DNA of 64,000 bases, taken from NCBI GenBank assembly GCA_020861185.1, contig JAJBSV010000008.1:62001-126000 (forward strand), written 5' to 3'. Both the position numbers and the translations under genes were made by a program. Shown here one piece after another: positions 9,767-20,552 of the stretch. This DNA comes from Ruminococcus sp. (GTDB lineage: Bacteria; Bacillota; Clostridia; Oscillospirales; Ruminococcaceae). The notes under the pieces were generated by a model. It was not told the DNA's origin. It searched no databases and saw only the letters and a program-made list of their open reading frames with translations. Numbering within the stretch: the stretch's first letter is position 1; every line of letters begins with the position of its first letter.

Positions 9767-10606
9767 ATGCCAATACTTTGTTCTACAGGTGCTCTGATAG
9801 GGCGACCCAATAACAGGGATTACACACTTCTTGAAGAGCTCGCACCGAAGCTGAGTTGCGACGGCTTTGAGCTTATGATATATCCCGACTGGTATCCGAT
9901 TACTGACAAGCTGATTGATTTTACGAAAGATATCGGCATTAATATTCCCGTAATCCATTGTGAGAAGCATATTGGCGAGTTGTTGAGCAGTGGTATTGAT
10001 GAAGATTTGAAATCGGCAATGCGCGACTTCAAACTGAATTGCGAAATCGCAAGGGGTGTGGGTGCCAAAAAGCTCGTCCTGCATCTCTGGAACGGTTTGG
10101 TTTCAGACAGCCGTATTGAAAACAATATCGCCGGTTACAAATACCTGCGTGAAATTTCCGATAAATATGGGCTCTTGCTTCTTGTTGAAAACGTCGTTTG
10201 CAATGTCAATGACCCTATTACTAATCTGCGTAGAGTTTACGAAGAATATCCCGATGCCGGATTTGTTTTCGACACCAAGATGGCGGCTTTTCACTGTCAG
10301 GAAGAGCTTTTGTATGATGATGGTAACTCATGGCTTCAGGATAATATCAGGCACTATCATGTCAACGATTACGGCGGAGGGTATAAGGACTGGAACAATC
10401 TCAAAGTGCTTCCAATCGGCGAAGGTCGTGTGGATTTTGATAAGTTCTTCGATTATATCAGAAGTAAAAAACAGCAGGACTTCACGTTCACCGTCGAATC
10501 GACCGCTTTTGATAAAACCGGTGTTGTACATACCGATATTCTGAACAAGTGCTTTGACAGAATCGGAAATTATCTCTCAGAGGGAAGCAGTTGCGATGCT
10601 CGATAA
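9767..10606 (+). CDS. Sugar phosphate isomerase/epimerase-like TIM-barrel protein
   Basis: A 279-residue protein of the xylose-isomerase-like/AP-endonuclease-2 superfamily. Candidate metal ligands are the Glu of LLVENVVC (about 140), Asp in FVFDTKMA, His in RHYHVNDYGG (about 200) and the Glu of TVEST near the C terminus. The substrate cannot be told from sequence. It follows hemZ by 8 bp, and its last 11 bp overlap the chosen start of rlmD, indicating translational coupling in the operon. Confidence 0.75.
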   Translation: MPILCSTGALIGRPNNRDYTLLEELAPKLSCDGFELMIYPDWYPITDKLIDFTKDIGINIPVIHCEKHIGELLSSGIDEDLKSAMRDFKLNCEIARGVGAKKLVLHLWNGLVSDSRIENNIAGYKYLREISDKYGLLLLVENVVCNVNDPITNLRRVYEEYPDAGFVFDTKMAAFHCQEELLYDDGNSWLQDNIRHYHVNDYGGGYKDWNNLKVLPIGEGRVDFDKFFDYIRSKKQQDFTFTVESTAFDKTGVVHTDILNKCFDRIGNYLSEGSSCDAR

Positions 10607-11948
10607 AAACGATATAATAGAACTGAATATCGACGCTCTCAGCTCAGACAGCTCCGGAATCGGAAGACATGACGGCATGGCGATTTTCGTCCCCGATACT
10701 GCAATAGGCGACAAGATTTTAGTAAGAATTCTGAAAGTCAACAAGACCTATGCCTATGCTAAAATCGAGAAGCTTCTGGAGGCTTCCAAAGACAGAGTGG
10801 AGCTCGATTGCAATGTCCGTACCTGTGGCGGTTGCGTTTACCGTCATATTTCCTATGAAGCCGAACTTTGTGCAAAAGAGCAGTCTGTAAGGGATACCTT
10901 CAAACGAATCGGGGGCTTCGATCTTGAGCCCGAGACAATAACCGGAAGCCCCGAGGTCAACAGATATCGCAATAAGGTTCAGCTTCCGGTGTCAATGGCG
11001 GATGGGAAAGCGTTTTGTGGATTCTTTTCCCCGAGGTCTCATCGCGTTGTGCCGGTTTCCGATTGCCTTTTACAACCGGAAATCTTCACCGAAATCTGTA
11101 GTGCGATTATAGATTATGTCAATCAGAATAATATTTCTATCTATGATGAAAAAACAGGTAGGGGACTTCTACGCCATATTTATCTTCGCAGAGGGTTCCA
11201 TACCGGCGAAATAATGCTGAGCCTTGTCTGTACGAAAGAGACCGAGCTTTTTGACAGGCTTGTTGAAGTGCTCTCTGAACGCTTTCCCGAAATCAAAACC
11301 GTTCTTCTCAATATCAACTCTGCCAATACAAACGTAATTCTCGGCAATAGGGACATATGCCTTTACGGCTCCGAAACAATTCGGGACACAATGTGCGGCG
11401 TGACGGTCGAGATTTCTCCTCATTCGTTCTATCAGGTCAACACCGAAGCCGCAGAAAACGTCTATAGTACGGCAAAAGAGTTCTTGAATCTCAATGGGAG
11501 CGAGACGCTTCTTGATTTATATTGCGGAATCGGCACAGTTGGGCTTTCAATGGCACAAAACGTCAAAAGGCTTATAGGCGTAGAGATCGTCCCTGCGGCA
11601 ATCAAAAATGCCGAGCGAAATGCCGAAATGAACGGCATCACAAACGCAGAGTTCTTTATTGGAGACGCAGGTACTGTCGCCGAAAAGCTGAGCAGGGAAG
11701 GCGTGAAGCCGGATGTCGTCATTGTTGACCCGCCGAGAAGAGGCTGTGACGCAGAAACGCTTAGCGCCATCGCTGAAATGTCCCCAAAGAAGCTCGCCTA
11801 TATCTCCTGCAACCCCGCGACATGCGCCCGGGATTTGAATATCTTAGCCAAATCGGGCTATGAATTAGTGAGATACAAGCCGTTCGACATGTTCCCGAGG
11901 ACGGCTCACGTCGAGTGTGTATCATTGATGTCAAGGATAAATGAGTAA
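10596..11948 (+). CDS. rlmD: 23S rRNA (uracil-C5)-methyltransferase, RlmD/RlmCD family
   Basis: SAM-dependent 5-methyluridine methyltransferase. An N-terminal TRAM domain covers about residues 1-58. A 4Fe-4S cluster site is formed by the Cys residues of CNVRTCGGC and a later Cys (about 70-93). The methyltransferase domain has DLYCGIGTVGLS (about 305), VDPPRRGCD and the catalytic-Cys loop YISCNPATCARDL (about 400). The start is the ATG at 10596, 10 bases after AGAGGGA; in-frame codons further upstream lack a ribosome site and lie deeper inside the previous gene. Last gene of the recJ operon. Confidence 0.92.
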   Translation: MLDKNDIIELNIDALSSDSSGIGRHDGMAIFVPDTAIGDKILVRILKVNKTYAYAKIEKLLEASKDRVELDCNVRTCGGCVYRHISYEAELCAKEQSVRDTFKRIGGFDLEPETITGSPEVNRYRNKVQLPVSMADGKAFCGFFSPRSHRVVPVSDCLLQPEIFTEICSAIIDYVNQNNISIYDEKTGRGLLRHIYLRRGFHTGEIMLSLVCTKETELFDRLVEVLSERFPEIKTVLLNINSANTNVILGNRDICLYGSETIRDTMCGVTVEISPHSFYQVNTEAAENVYSTAKEFLNLNGSETLLDLYCGIGTVGLSMAQNVKRLIGVEIVPAAIKNAERNAEMNGITNAEFFIGDAGTVAEKLSREGVKPDVVIVDPPRRGCDAETLSAIAEMSPKKLAYISCNPATCARDLNILAKSGYELVRYKPFDMFPRTAHVECVSLMSRINE

Positions 11949-11952
11949 AAAG

Positions 11953-11990
11953 AAATCGGTCCGAGAACTTAATCTCAGACCGGTTTATTT
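11953..11990. terminator. Bidirectional terminator between rlmD and the GH2 gene
   Basis: A 14-bp stem (11953-11966 with 11973-11986) has a 6-base loop. T-rich tracts flank it on both sides, so it can serve the convergent rlmD and beta-galactosidase genes. Confidence 0.85.
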
Positions 11991-11991
11991 T

Positions 11992-14979
<2,988 letters not shown>

Positions 14980-14992
14980 CTATTCTTAATTA

Positions 14993-15718
14993 TTACGGAT
15001 GCTCCCTTATACTGACGACTTCCCACACTCCGTCTTCGTTTTTCTCCATCTTCCAGAGAGCTTCGCATTGCGAACTGGCACTGACAGTGTCTCCATTCGA
15101 GTCAATCGCTTCCTCGGAATAGTAGACCCATATATAGCCTTCGGTGTCGCCCAAGTGAGCGCTCCAAAGCTCGAGTGAATAATTCACGGATGTGGCGTTT
15201 TCATACAAATCGGAGGCAGTTGCGTATCTTGAAAGAACTCCATAGAGCTCGTTACACTCGGCATCTGTATGCTTACAGTCCTGAAATGCGGCGTCAGCCT
15301 GCCTGAGAACCGATTGCGCCTCAATCCTGTCTGACAGACTCCCAATAGAAACGAGCATTGCGACTTCGTCGCTGTTATAGTAGGATAATTTGCCGCAGAC
15401 CATCAAAAGCCTGTAAACCGGGAACTGATAAATCAGTATGCAGACGATGAGGATACAGGCGACAATAACTGTTACAGCTGTCCACTTTTTCTTACGAATC
15501 TTCTTTTTCATGCCAGTTATCATTTCGGCATCGTTGGTTCTCTCAGCAAGAGAAGTCTCGCCAATGCTCTGCTCAATTTTCAACTTTTCAAGCTCGGAAG
15601 CACAATCGGGGCAACTCCTGAGATGTCCTTCGACAAACTCAGCTGTCTCTTTACTAACCATATTCTCATAATACAGTGGCAAAAGATCTTGGACTACACT
15701 GCACTCGTTATTCATCAC
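14993..15718 (-). CDS. Zinc-finger anti-sigma factor (zf-HC2), membrane-spanning
   Basis: A 241-residue predicted anti-sigma factor. The N-terminal cytosolic zinc-binding anti-sigma domain has the HxxxCxxC motif (His32, Cys36, Cys39, in GHLRSCPDC). A basic stretch (KKKIRKKK, about 71-78) leads into one membrane helix (about 79-98), followed by a roughly 140-residue extracytoplasmic domain that I do not recognise. The gene overlaps the ECF sigma gene by 11 bp, the usual arrangement. The outer domain would sense an unknown envelope or nutrient signal and release the sigma factor. Confidence 0.85.
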   Translation of the reverse strand: MMNNECSVVQDLLPLYYENMVSKETAEFVEGHLRSCPDCASELEKLKIEQSIGETSLAERTNDAEMITGMKKKIRKKKWTAVTVIVACILIVCILIYQFPVYRLLMVCGKLSYYNSDEVAMLVSIGSLSDRIEAQSVLRQADAAFQDCKHTDAECNELYGVLSRYATASDLYENATSVNYSLELWSAHLGDTEGYIWVYYSEEAIDSNGDTVSASSQCEALWKMEKNEDGVWEVVSIREHP

Positions 15719-16205
15719 TTTGTTCCTCCATTCTAAGCTGTATCATTTTTCTCGCCCGGTGGTAGGTGACACAAGCCCAGTTGTCGGTTTTGCCGTAGAG
15801 CTCGCCTATTTCCTTGAATGAAAGCTCTCCGAATACCCGCCACATGAAAACTTCCTTGTAGGGCTCAGCAATGTCGTGCAGGGCTTTTCTCACCCTGAGG
15901 AAATCTTCCTTGCGACTTGCCTGTTCTTCGGGTGAAGCATCTGGGTCGACTATTTCGGGAAAGTCCGCATCGTCAATGCTTTCTGTCTTTCCCGACTTTT
16001 TCAGATACGAGTAGTAGGAATTCTTTGCAATCTGACAGAGCCAGACCCTGATATCACATTCGCCACGGAACTTTCCGATAGATTTCATCGCTTTGAAGAA
16101 AGTATCGCTTGTGATTTCCTCGGCAATATGCTCGTTTCCCGAAAGCCTCAGAATGTAGTTGTAAACCGGTTTGAAATAGGTCCTGTAAATCTCCTCAAAC
16201 TCCAC
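15708..16205 (-). CDS. ECF-type RNA polymerase sigma factor
   Basis: A 165-residue sigma-70 family protein with only regions 2 and 4. Region 2 contains the YNYILRLSGNEHIAEEITSDTF segment (about 15-37). Region 4 contains VFMWRVFGELSFKEIGELYGK (about 119-140), the helix-turn-helix. The start is GTG with AAGGTGG upstream. Directly upstream is a candidate ECF-type promoter, consistent with autoregulation. The flanking genes encode a lipoprotein GH44 glucanase and a beta-galactosidase, so control of glycan use is a plausible inference. Confidence 0.9.
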   Translation of the reverse strand: MEFEEIYRTYFKPVYNYILRLSGNEHIAEEITSDTFFKAMKSIGKFRGECDIRVWLCQIAKNSYYSYLKKSGKTESIDDADFPEIVDPDASPEEQASRKEDFLRVRKALHDIAEPYKEVFMWRVFGELSFKEIGELYGKTDNWACVTYHRARKMIQLRMEEQSDE

Positions 16206-16225
16206 TGCTCGCCACCACCTTACCT

Positions 16226-16255
16226 ATAAGACTTCATGGAGGGAGAAATCTTACA
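16226..16255 (-). promoter_or_regulatory. Candidate ECF sigma autoregulatory promoter
   Basis: On the minus strand TGTAAG (16250-16255) and AGTCTTAT (16226-16233) are 16 bp apart. This resembles the TGTAAC...CGTCTAAT form common for clostridial ECF factors and differs from the sigma-A promoters elsewhere in the window. It precedes the ECF sigma start by about 20 bp. Confidence 0.5.
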
Positions 16256-16288
16256 AGAAATCTGCGAAAATAATTTGAGGGAATCTGT

Positions 16289-17938
16289 TTATTCACTGTC
16301 AGCTATAATATTCGGAAAATCAGTGATATCATCACTCAGAACCACCATCGCTGCACAGTAGGGCGGGAGAGTGATTTTGAAGATGTTGGTGTCAGTGCTT
16401 TCAACAACGTTGATAAGCTGAATTTCGTAGGTCTCGTCGTATACTGCATAAACAGCGGTAGCTGTGTAGACAGTCTCGGAAGAGGTCAGGTCTATGACTG
16501 CGTTTTCGTTAAGACCTGTGTCTTTGTTTGTAATCATGAGGGTTATCAAACCGTCGTCGTCAGTAGCCGCATATGCGCTCGAGAGGGAGACATCATCGGT
16601 GGTCGTGCTGATAAGAGTATTGCCAAACATTGAACCATCGCCATCATAGTTGGTATAGAGTCTGATTCCTGCAAACTGGCAGTCGTTTCCGCCCCAGATG
16701 GTTGCAAGATATACTCCCATGTCAGCAAAGCAGCCGAGAGCTTCAGCTTCAGCGATAGTGCCAGTTATGTCGTCGCCGTTGAAGTTATATTCAGTGATGG
16801 CAAGCTTAGTACCTGGGAAATATTCGTCGATAGACGCCTGGATAGTGGGGAGGAGTGGCAGATTATTCATGCACCATTGCCCGATCCAGCTGTTTTCAGA
16901 AAAGCCTTCTTCATAGAGGGTGCGAACCGACTGAAGTCTGTCCTCAGCACTTGCCCCTGCGGATTCAGAATAGTAGTGAATATCCAGAACATCAAGTAGC
17001 CTGACTCCCGCCTCTTCAGATGCCTGACACATATAGTCGAGATAACAGTCGAGGAACCAGTTATAGCTGTTTTCTTCCTTCAGATCTTCCCATTCTGTAC
17101 TTTCATCGCCGTCTGCAAGATGATCATAGGCAGTGTAACCGTAAAGGGCAGGACCGAATATCTCTGCGTTCGGGTCGAGTTCTTTTACTACTGCCGCAAG
17201 CTCTGCGGATTTTGAACAAAGCTCCTCTATGGTGACAGGGTCGGGATGAACTCTTGAGTGTGTTCCCGCCCAGAGTGCCGGCTCATTATCAAGGCTATAG
17301 CCTTGTATGCCGGTTTTGCTTGTTGAATCGCCGAGCATGTTTATAATGTAGTTGACATATTCGTCCATGTAGACGACGCCGTCGGTGAGGTCGGGAGTGT
17401 CAGGAAACTCGCCATCCGAACGGAACATAACCTCGTTGAATCTCTCTGACGGTGCCGTGTTCTCCTCGGAAACCTGTCCACTCTTGTCTGCCGCAACATA
17501 GCCCGCCATCTGTAAAGTGGTCAGCTTGTACGTTATCCCGTTTTCTTTTGCTTCTTCGGAAAGCGTTCTGACGATGTCGGCAGGTTCATCCGAATCCGAA
17601 AGATTGCTGTCGGATGAATGATACCAGTCTGCGCCGGCATTTGATGCGTTGGTTTCCCAGTTGTAAGCCGTCATGCGGTTGCCGCCCTGACGGATGGCGG
17701 TGAAGTTAGCTTCGTCGAGGTTCTCTTCGTTGCCGTATTGATTCACGCCGTAGATATAAGGGCTGATTTCCTTGGTCTCCGCGGTGAAATCGATGACAAT
17801 GTTTATTTCATAGCTATCGTCAGCGTAAATGTCTGTTGGAACGGTAACGGTTTCACGCTCCGGTTCCGAGCACGATGTCATAACAGCCAACATAGCTATT
17901 ACCAAAACGAGTGATAAGATTTTACTTGCTTTTTTCAT
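16289..17938 (-). CDS. GH44 endoglucanase/xyloglucanase lipoprotein
   Basis: Predicted surface lipoprotein (lipobox VMTSC, Cys23) carrying a glycoside hydrolase family 44 domain. IYGVNQYG and RQGGNRMTAYNWE (about 62-95) are the GH44 N-terminal signature. Glu219 in YSLDNEPALW is the expected acid/base and Glu383 in LAITEYNFNG the nucleophile. GH44 enzymes cut beta-1,4-glucan, xyloglucan or related plant polysaccharides. At 549 residues it contains only the barrel and its beta-domain, with no carbohydrate-binding module or dockerin. It has its own promoter, divergent from that of radC, and lies 84 bp upstream of the ECF sigma gene. Confidence 0.9.
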   Translation of the reverse strand: MKKASKILSLVLVIAMLAVMTSCSEPERETVTVPTDIYADDSYEINIVIDFTAETKEISPYIYGVNQYGNEENLDEANFTAIRQGGNRMTAYNWETNASNAGADWYHSSDSNLSDSDEPADIVRTLSEEAKENGITYKLTTLQMAGYVAADKSGQVSEENTAPSERFNEVMFRSDGEFPDTPDLTDGVVYMDEYVNYIINMLGDSTSKTGIQGYSLDNEPALWAGTHSRVHPDPVTIEELCSKSAELAAVVKELDPNAEIFGPALYGYTAYDHLADGDESTEWEDLKEENSYNWFLDCYLDYMCQASEEAGVRLLDVLDIHYYSESAGASAEDRLQSVRTLYEEGFSENSWIGQWCMNNLPLLPTIQASIDEYFPGTKLAITEYNFNGDDITGTIAEAEALGCFADMGVYLATIWGGNDCQFAGIRLYTNYDGDGSMFGNTLISTTTDDVSLSSAYAATDDDGLITLMITNKDTGLNENAVIDLTSSETVYTATAVYAVYDETYEIQLINVVESTDTNIFKITLPPYCAAMVVLSDDITDFPNIIADSE

Positions 17939-17974
17939 ATGAATCCTCCCTTCGGACTTTGAATCCGTATAAAA

Positions 17975-18003
17975 AGTATATCATAATGGAAGGTAGTTTG
18001 CAA
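17975..18003 (-). promoter_or_regulatory. Sigma-A promoter for the GH44 gene
   Basis: On the minus strand TTGCAA (17998-18003) and TATACT (17975-17980) are 17 bp apart, about 30 bp before the GH44 start. It is back to back with the radC promoter, only 9 bp away. Confidence 0.7.
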
Positions 18004-18012
18004 GCGAAATTC

Positions 18013-18041
18013 TTGACACTGTGGATGATATATGATACAAT
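18013..18041 (+). promoter_or_regulatory. Sigma-A promoter for radC
   Basis: Perfect TTGACA at 18013-18018 and TACAAT at 18036-18041, 17 bp apart. It lies upstream of the ATG chosen at 18079, which argues against the longer open frame that begins before the promoter. Confidence 0.8.
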
Positions 18042-18078
18042 ACCTATAGCTTGTAGCAAAGATGAGGGAAGCATACAT

Positions 18079-18807
18079 ATGTCAAAAGAGCGGAATTCCG
18101 AGAAGAAAAAGAAGCCCGGTGTTCATACCGGTCATCGCAAGCGTCTTAAACAGCAATTTCTCGAGCATGGATTGGACAGGTTTTATGACCATCAGGCTCT
18201 CGAAATGCTACTTTTTTATTCTGTTCCGCAGGGAGATACCAATCCAACGGCGCATGCGCTTCTGGAACGTTTCGGAAGCATTTCGGGTATTCTCAATTCT
18301 CCTTATGAAGATCTGCTTGAGGTGAACGGCGTGGGTGAGAACACCGCATGCTTCCTGAAATTTTTGCCGGAATTCTTTGCTCGCTATCTGCTTTCAGGCT
18401 TGCAAGGTGAAAAGCTTGACAGCACATATAAGCTTTGTCGGTATTTTCTTTATAAGTTCCTGCCGATACAAAACGAACAGCTTTGGCTCACATGTCTCGA
18501 TGATAAGCTCGGCGTGGTTTCATCGGTAAATATTTCAGAGGGCGATGGCTCATCCGTAACTTTTGATGAGCGCAAAATTCTTCAGGAAGCTCTCAAGAGC
18601 AAGTGCTCTACCTGCGTTCTTGCTCATAATCATCCGTTCGGTGACAGTTGTCCTTCCAAGGATGACGTCCGTCTCACGGAAAGTATCAAAGTCGCATTGG
18701 AACGAGTAAATATAGATCTCATCGATCATATAGTAGTTTCCAGAACAGAAGCTCGTTCTATGTTTCATCATGAAGTCATTGTTCTTGATGATGAAATAAA
18801 ACAATGA
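18079..18807 (+). CDS. radC: RadC-family JAB/MPN domain protein
   Basis: A 242-residue RadC/YsxA-type protein. The helix-hairpin-helix-like N-terminal part (about 45-95, LEVNGVGENTACFLKF) is followed by the MPN/JAMM motif LAHNHPFGDSCPSKDD (about 185-200), whose His-His-Asp set would bind zinc. Despite the name, the family's role in repair is not established. Start is the ATG at 18079, 9 bases after GAGGGA. The frame stays open upstream to 17911 but crosses the promoter there. Confidence 0.88.
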   Translation: MSKERNSEKKKKPGVHTGHRKRLKQQFLEHGLDRFYDHQALEMLLFYSVPQGDTNPTAHALLERFGSISGILNSPYEDLLEVNGVGENTACFLKFLPEFFARYLLSGLQGEKLDSTYKLCRYFLYKFLPIQNEQLWLTCLDDKLGVVSSVNISEGDGSSVTFDERKILQEALKSKCSTCVLAHNHPFGDSCPSKDDVRLTESIKVALERVNIDLIDHIVVSRTEARSMFHHEVIVLDDEIKQ

Positions 18808-18818
18808 CCCAATCGAAG

Positions 18819-18845
18819 GTCCGGGAGCAATTCCCGGACTTTTTG
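18819..18845 (+). terminator. Terminator after radC
   Basis: GTCCGGGA (18819-18826) pairs with TCCCGGAC (18832-18839), followed by five T residues. The T tract runs into the 15-bp repeats listed next. Confidence 0.85.
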
Positions 18846-18892
18846 TCTTGACTTTTTTTGTCTTGACTTTTTTTGTCTTGACATTCACGAAA
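18838..18892 (+). repeat. Three 15-bp tandem repeats carrying TTGAC
   Basis: The unit TTTTTTTGTCTTGAC is repeated about three times, the first copy slightly shorter. TTGAC occurs at 18848, 18863 and 18878, exactly 15 bp apart. The last copy serves as the -35 of the DUF1292 promoter. Confidence 0.85.
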
Positions 18893-18905
18893 TATATGCT
18901 AAAAT
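18878..18905 (+). promoter_or_regulatory. Sigma-A promoter for the DUF1292-GH8 pair
   Basis: TTGACA (18878-18883) and TAAAAT (18900-18905) are 16 bp apart, with an extended TATGC before the -10. The -35 is the last of three repeated TTGAC motifs. Confidence 0.72.
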
Positions 18906-18939
18906 GTACTTTAATGCGATTTGAAAAGGAGGCTCAAAA

Positions 18940-19218
18940 ATGGCTGACAGAGCTATTATAACCGCACTCGGTGAGAACGACGAAATCATTGATTGTGACG
19001 TTCTTTTCACTTTCAAGAACACCGCCACCAACCGTTGCTATATCGTTTATACCGAGAACACATACGACGAAAATGGAGATATTGAGGTCTTCGCTTCAAT
19101 CTTTGACCCTGATGACAAGACTCTCACCTTCCATCCAATCGAAACCGAGGAGGAGTGGGCACTTCTTGAATCGAAGCTCCGGGATTATGAGAGAAGCAAA
19201 GAGCAATCGGAATCCTGA
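18940..19218 (+). CDS. DUF1292 family protein (YrzB-like)
   Basis: A 92-residue acidic protein matching the DUF1292/UPF0473 family of Bacillota. The pattern seen is a short beta-rich domain with VLFTFKN, IVYTENTYDENGDIEV and a C-terminal EEEWALLESKL helix. The function is unknown. It has a good AAGGAGG ribosome site and its own promoter. It lies 21 bp before the exo-oligoxylanase, so they probably form a two-gene unit. Confidence 0.85.
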   Translation: MADRAIITALGENDEIIDCDVLFTFKNTATNRCYIVYTENTYDENGDIEVFASIFDPDDKTLTFHPIETEEEWALLESKLRDYERSKEQSES

Positions 19219-19239
19219 TTGCACATTGAAAGGAACATT

Positions 19240-20400
19240 ATGAAGGAATACCGCAACATTTTATCGGAGGTCGGAATCTCCGAGGCTGAAATCGACAAAA
19301 GAATCAATGATACGTTTGAGACTATGTTCTTCGCCCCACACGACGTGAGTATTTATCGTGAAGTGCCCGGAGACATGGGCTATATGGAAGACACCGGTAA
19401 CGTCGACGCCAGAACCGAAGGCGTGTCCTATGGCATGATGATGGCAGTTCAGATGGACAGAAAAGACGTCTTCGATCGTATCTGGAAGTGGTCGATGACG
19501 AATATGTATCTTTACGAAGGCAGATGCGCCGGCTATTTTGCTTGGTCGTGTGCTCCCGATGGCACTAAAAACGCCTACGGTCCCGCACCAGACGGCGAGG
19601 AGTATTTCGCGATGGCGCTTATTTTCGCTTCTCATCGCTGGGGAGACGGAGAGGGGATATATAACTATTCCGAGTGGGCTCGTCAGATTCTTCGTGACTG
19701 CATTCATCGTAACGGAGATGGTGACAAGCAGGGTCAGACCATGTGGGATTTGGATAATCATCTCATCAAGTTCATTGTCGAGGTTGATTTTACCGACCCG
19801 TCCTATCATCTGCCGCATTTCTATGAGCTTTTCGCAGAGAACTGCGACGAGCGCGACCGTGATTTCTGGAAAAAGTCGGCTGACGATTCAAGAGAGTATT
19901 TACACCATGCTTGTCATCCTGTAACCGGTCTTTGCGCCGACTATTCTTCATATTCAGGGGATCCTGTTGTATTTCCTGAGGACAAACCCTTCTGGAATCC
20001 GCAGGCGTTCTATCGCTACTATTCCGATTCATACAGAACAGTGATGAATATGGCTCTTGATACCTCGTGGAACGCCGTCGACCCGTGGCAGTGCGAAAAC
20101 GCCGCCAAGGTGCAGGCTTTCTTTGAGAGTCTCGGCGACAACTGGGACAAGGTTCCGCTCAGGGACGGCACACTACTTGATGAGACGGCTATGCACCCGG
20201 TTGGCATAATTGCCTCTAACGCCGCCGCATCCCTTGCTTCATGGCAGGAAGGTGCTTCCGAAGAGGTTATAGAACGTGCAAAGAGATTTGTACTGAAGTT
20301 CTGGAACACACCGCTTCGGACAGGTAAACGCCGCTACTACGATAACTGCCTCTACTTCTTCGCACTTCTTATGCTCAGCGGGCGCTATCGCCAGTGGTAA
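19240..20400 (+). CDS. GH8 reducing-end xylose-releasing exo-oligoxylanase
   Basis: GH8 enzyme of 386 residues without a signal peptide, so cytoplasmic. The catalytic region TEGVSYGMMMAVQMDRKD (about 60-78, general acid Glu) and the PDGEEYFAMAL segment match GH8 enzymes of the Rex group, which remove xylose from the reducing end of xylooligosaccharides. This is preferred over endo-xylanase because of the intracellular location and the CWSMTNMY/HRWGDGEGIYNY-like context of Rex proteins, but activity is inferred. The start is the ATG at 19240 after AAAGGA; an in-frame TTG at 19219 directly abuts the previous stop. Confidence 0.85.
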   Translation: MKEYRNILSEVGISEAEIDKRINDTFETMFFAPHDVSIYREVPGDMGYMEDTGNVDARTEGVSYGMMMAVQMDRKDVFDRIWKWSMTNMYLYEGRCAGYFAWSCAPDGTKNAYGPAPDGEEYFAMALIFASHRWGDGEGIYNYSEWARQILRDCIHRNGDGDKQGQTMWDLDNHLIKFIVEVDFTDPSYHLPHFYELFAENCDERDRDFWKKSADDSREYLHHACHPVTGLCADYSSYSGDPVVFPEDKPFWNPQAFYRYYSDSYRTVMNMALDTSWNAVDPWQCENAAKVQAFFESLGDNWDKVPLRDGTLLDETAMHPVGIIASNAAASLASWQEGASEEVIERAKRFVLKFWNTPLRTGKRRYYDNCLYFFALLMLSGRYRQW

Positions 20401-20405
20401 ATATA

Positions 20406-20438
20406 TCGGTGGGAATCCCGATTTCCCGCCGAATTTTT
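20406..20438 (+). terminator. Terminator after the GH8 gene
   Basis: TCGGTGGGAA pairs with TTCCCGCCGA (20423-20432) over 10 bp with one G-U pair, followed by ATTTTT. Confidence 0.85.
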
Positions 20439-20461
20439 ATGCTATTTTCAGCGAAATACTG

Positions 20462-20490
20462 TTGATTATGCGGCAAAAAGAGTGTATAAT
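20462..20490 (+). promoter_or_regulatory. Sigma-A promoter for fucO
   Basis: TTGATT (20462-20467) and a perfect TATAAT (20485-20490) are 17 bp apart, about 60 bp before the fucO start. Confidence 0.75.
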
Positions 20491-20552
20491 TATCTTATGT
20501 GATGGGGTATAATGCGCCTCATCGAAAAAGATTTTAAGGAGTGTTTATAATT

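Noticed and set aside
17911..18078. An N-terminal extension of RadC by 56 residues
   Set aside because: It contains the GH44 and radC promoters and lacks a ribosome site; the ATG at 18079 has one.
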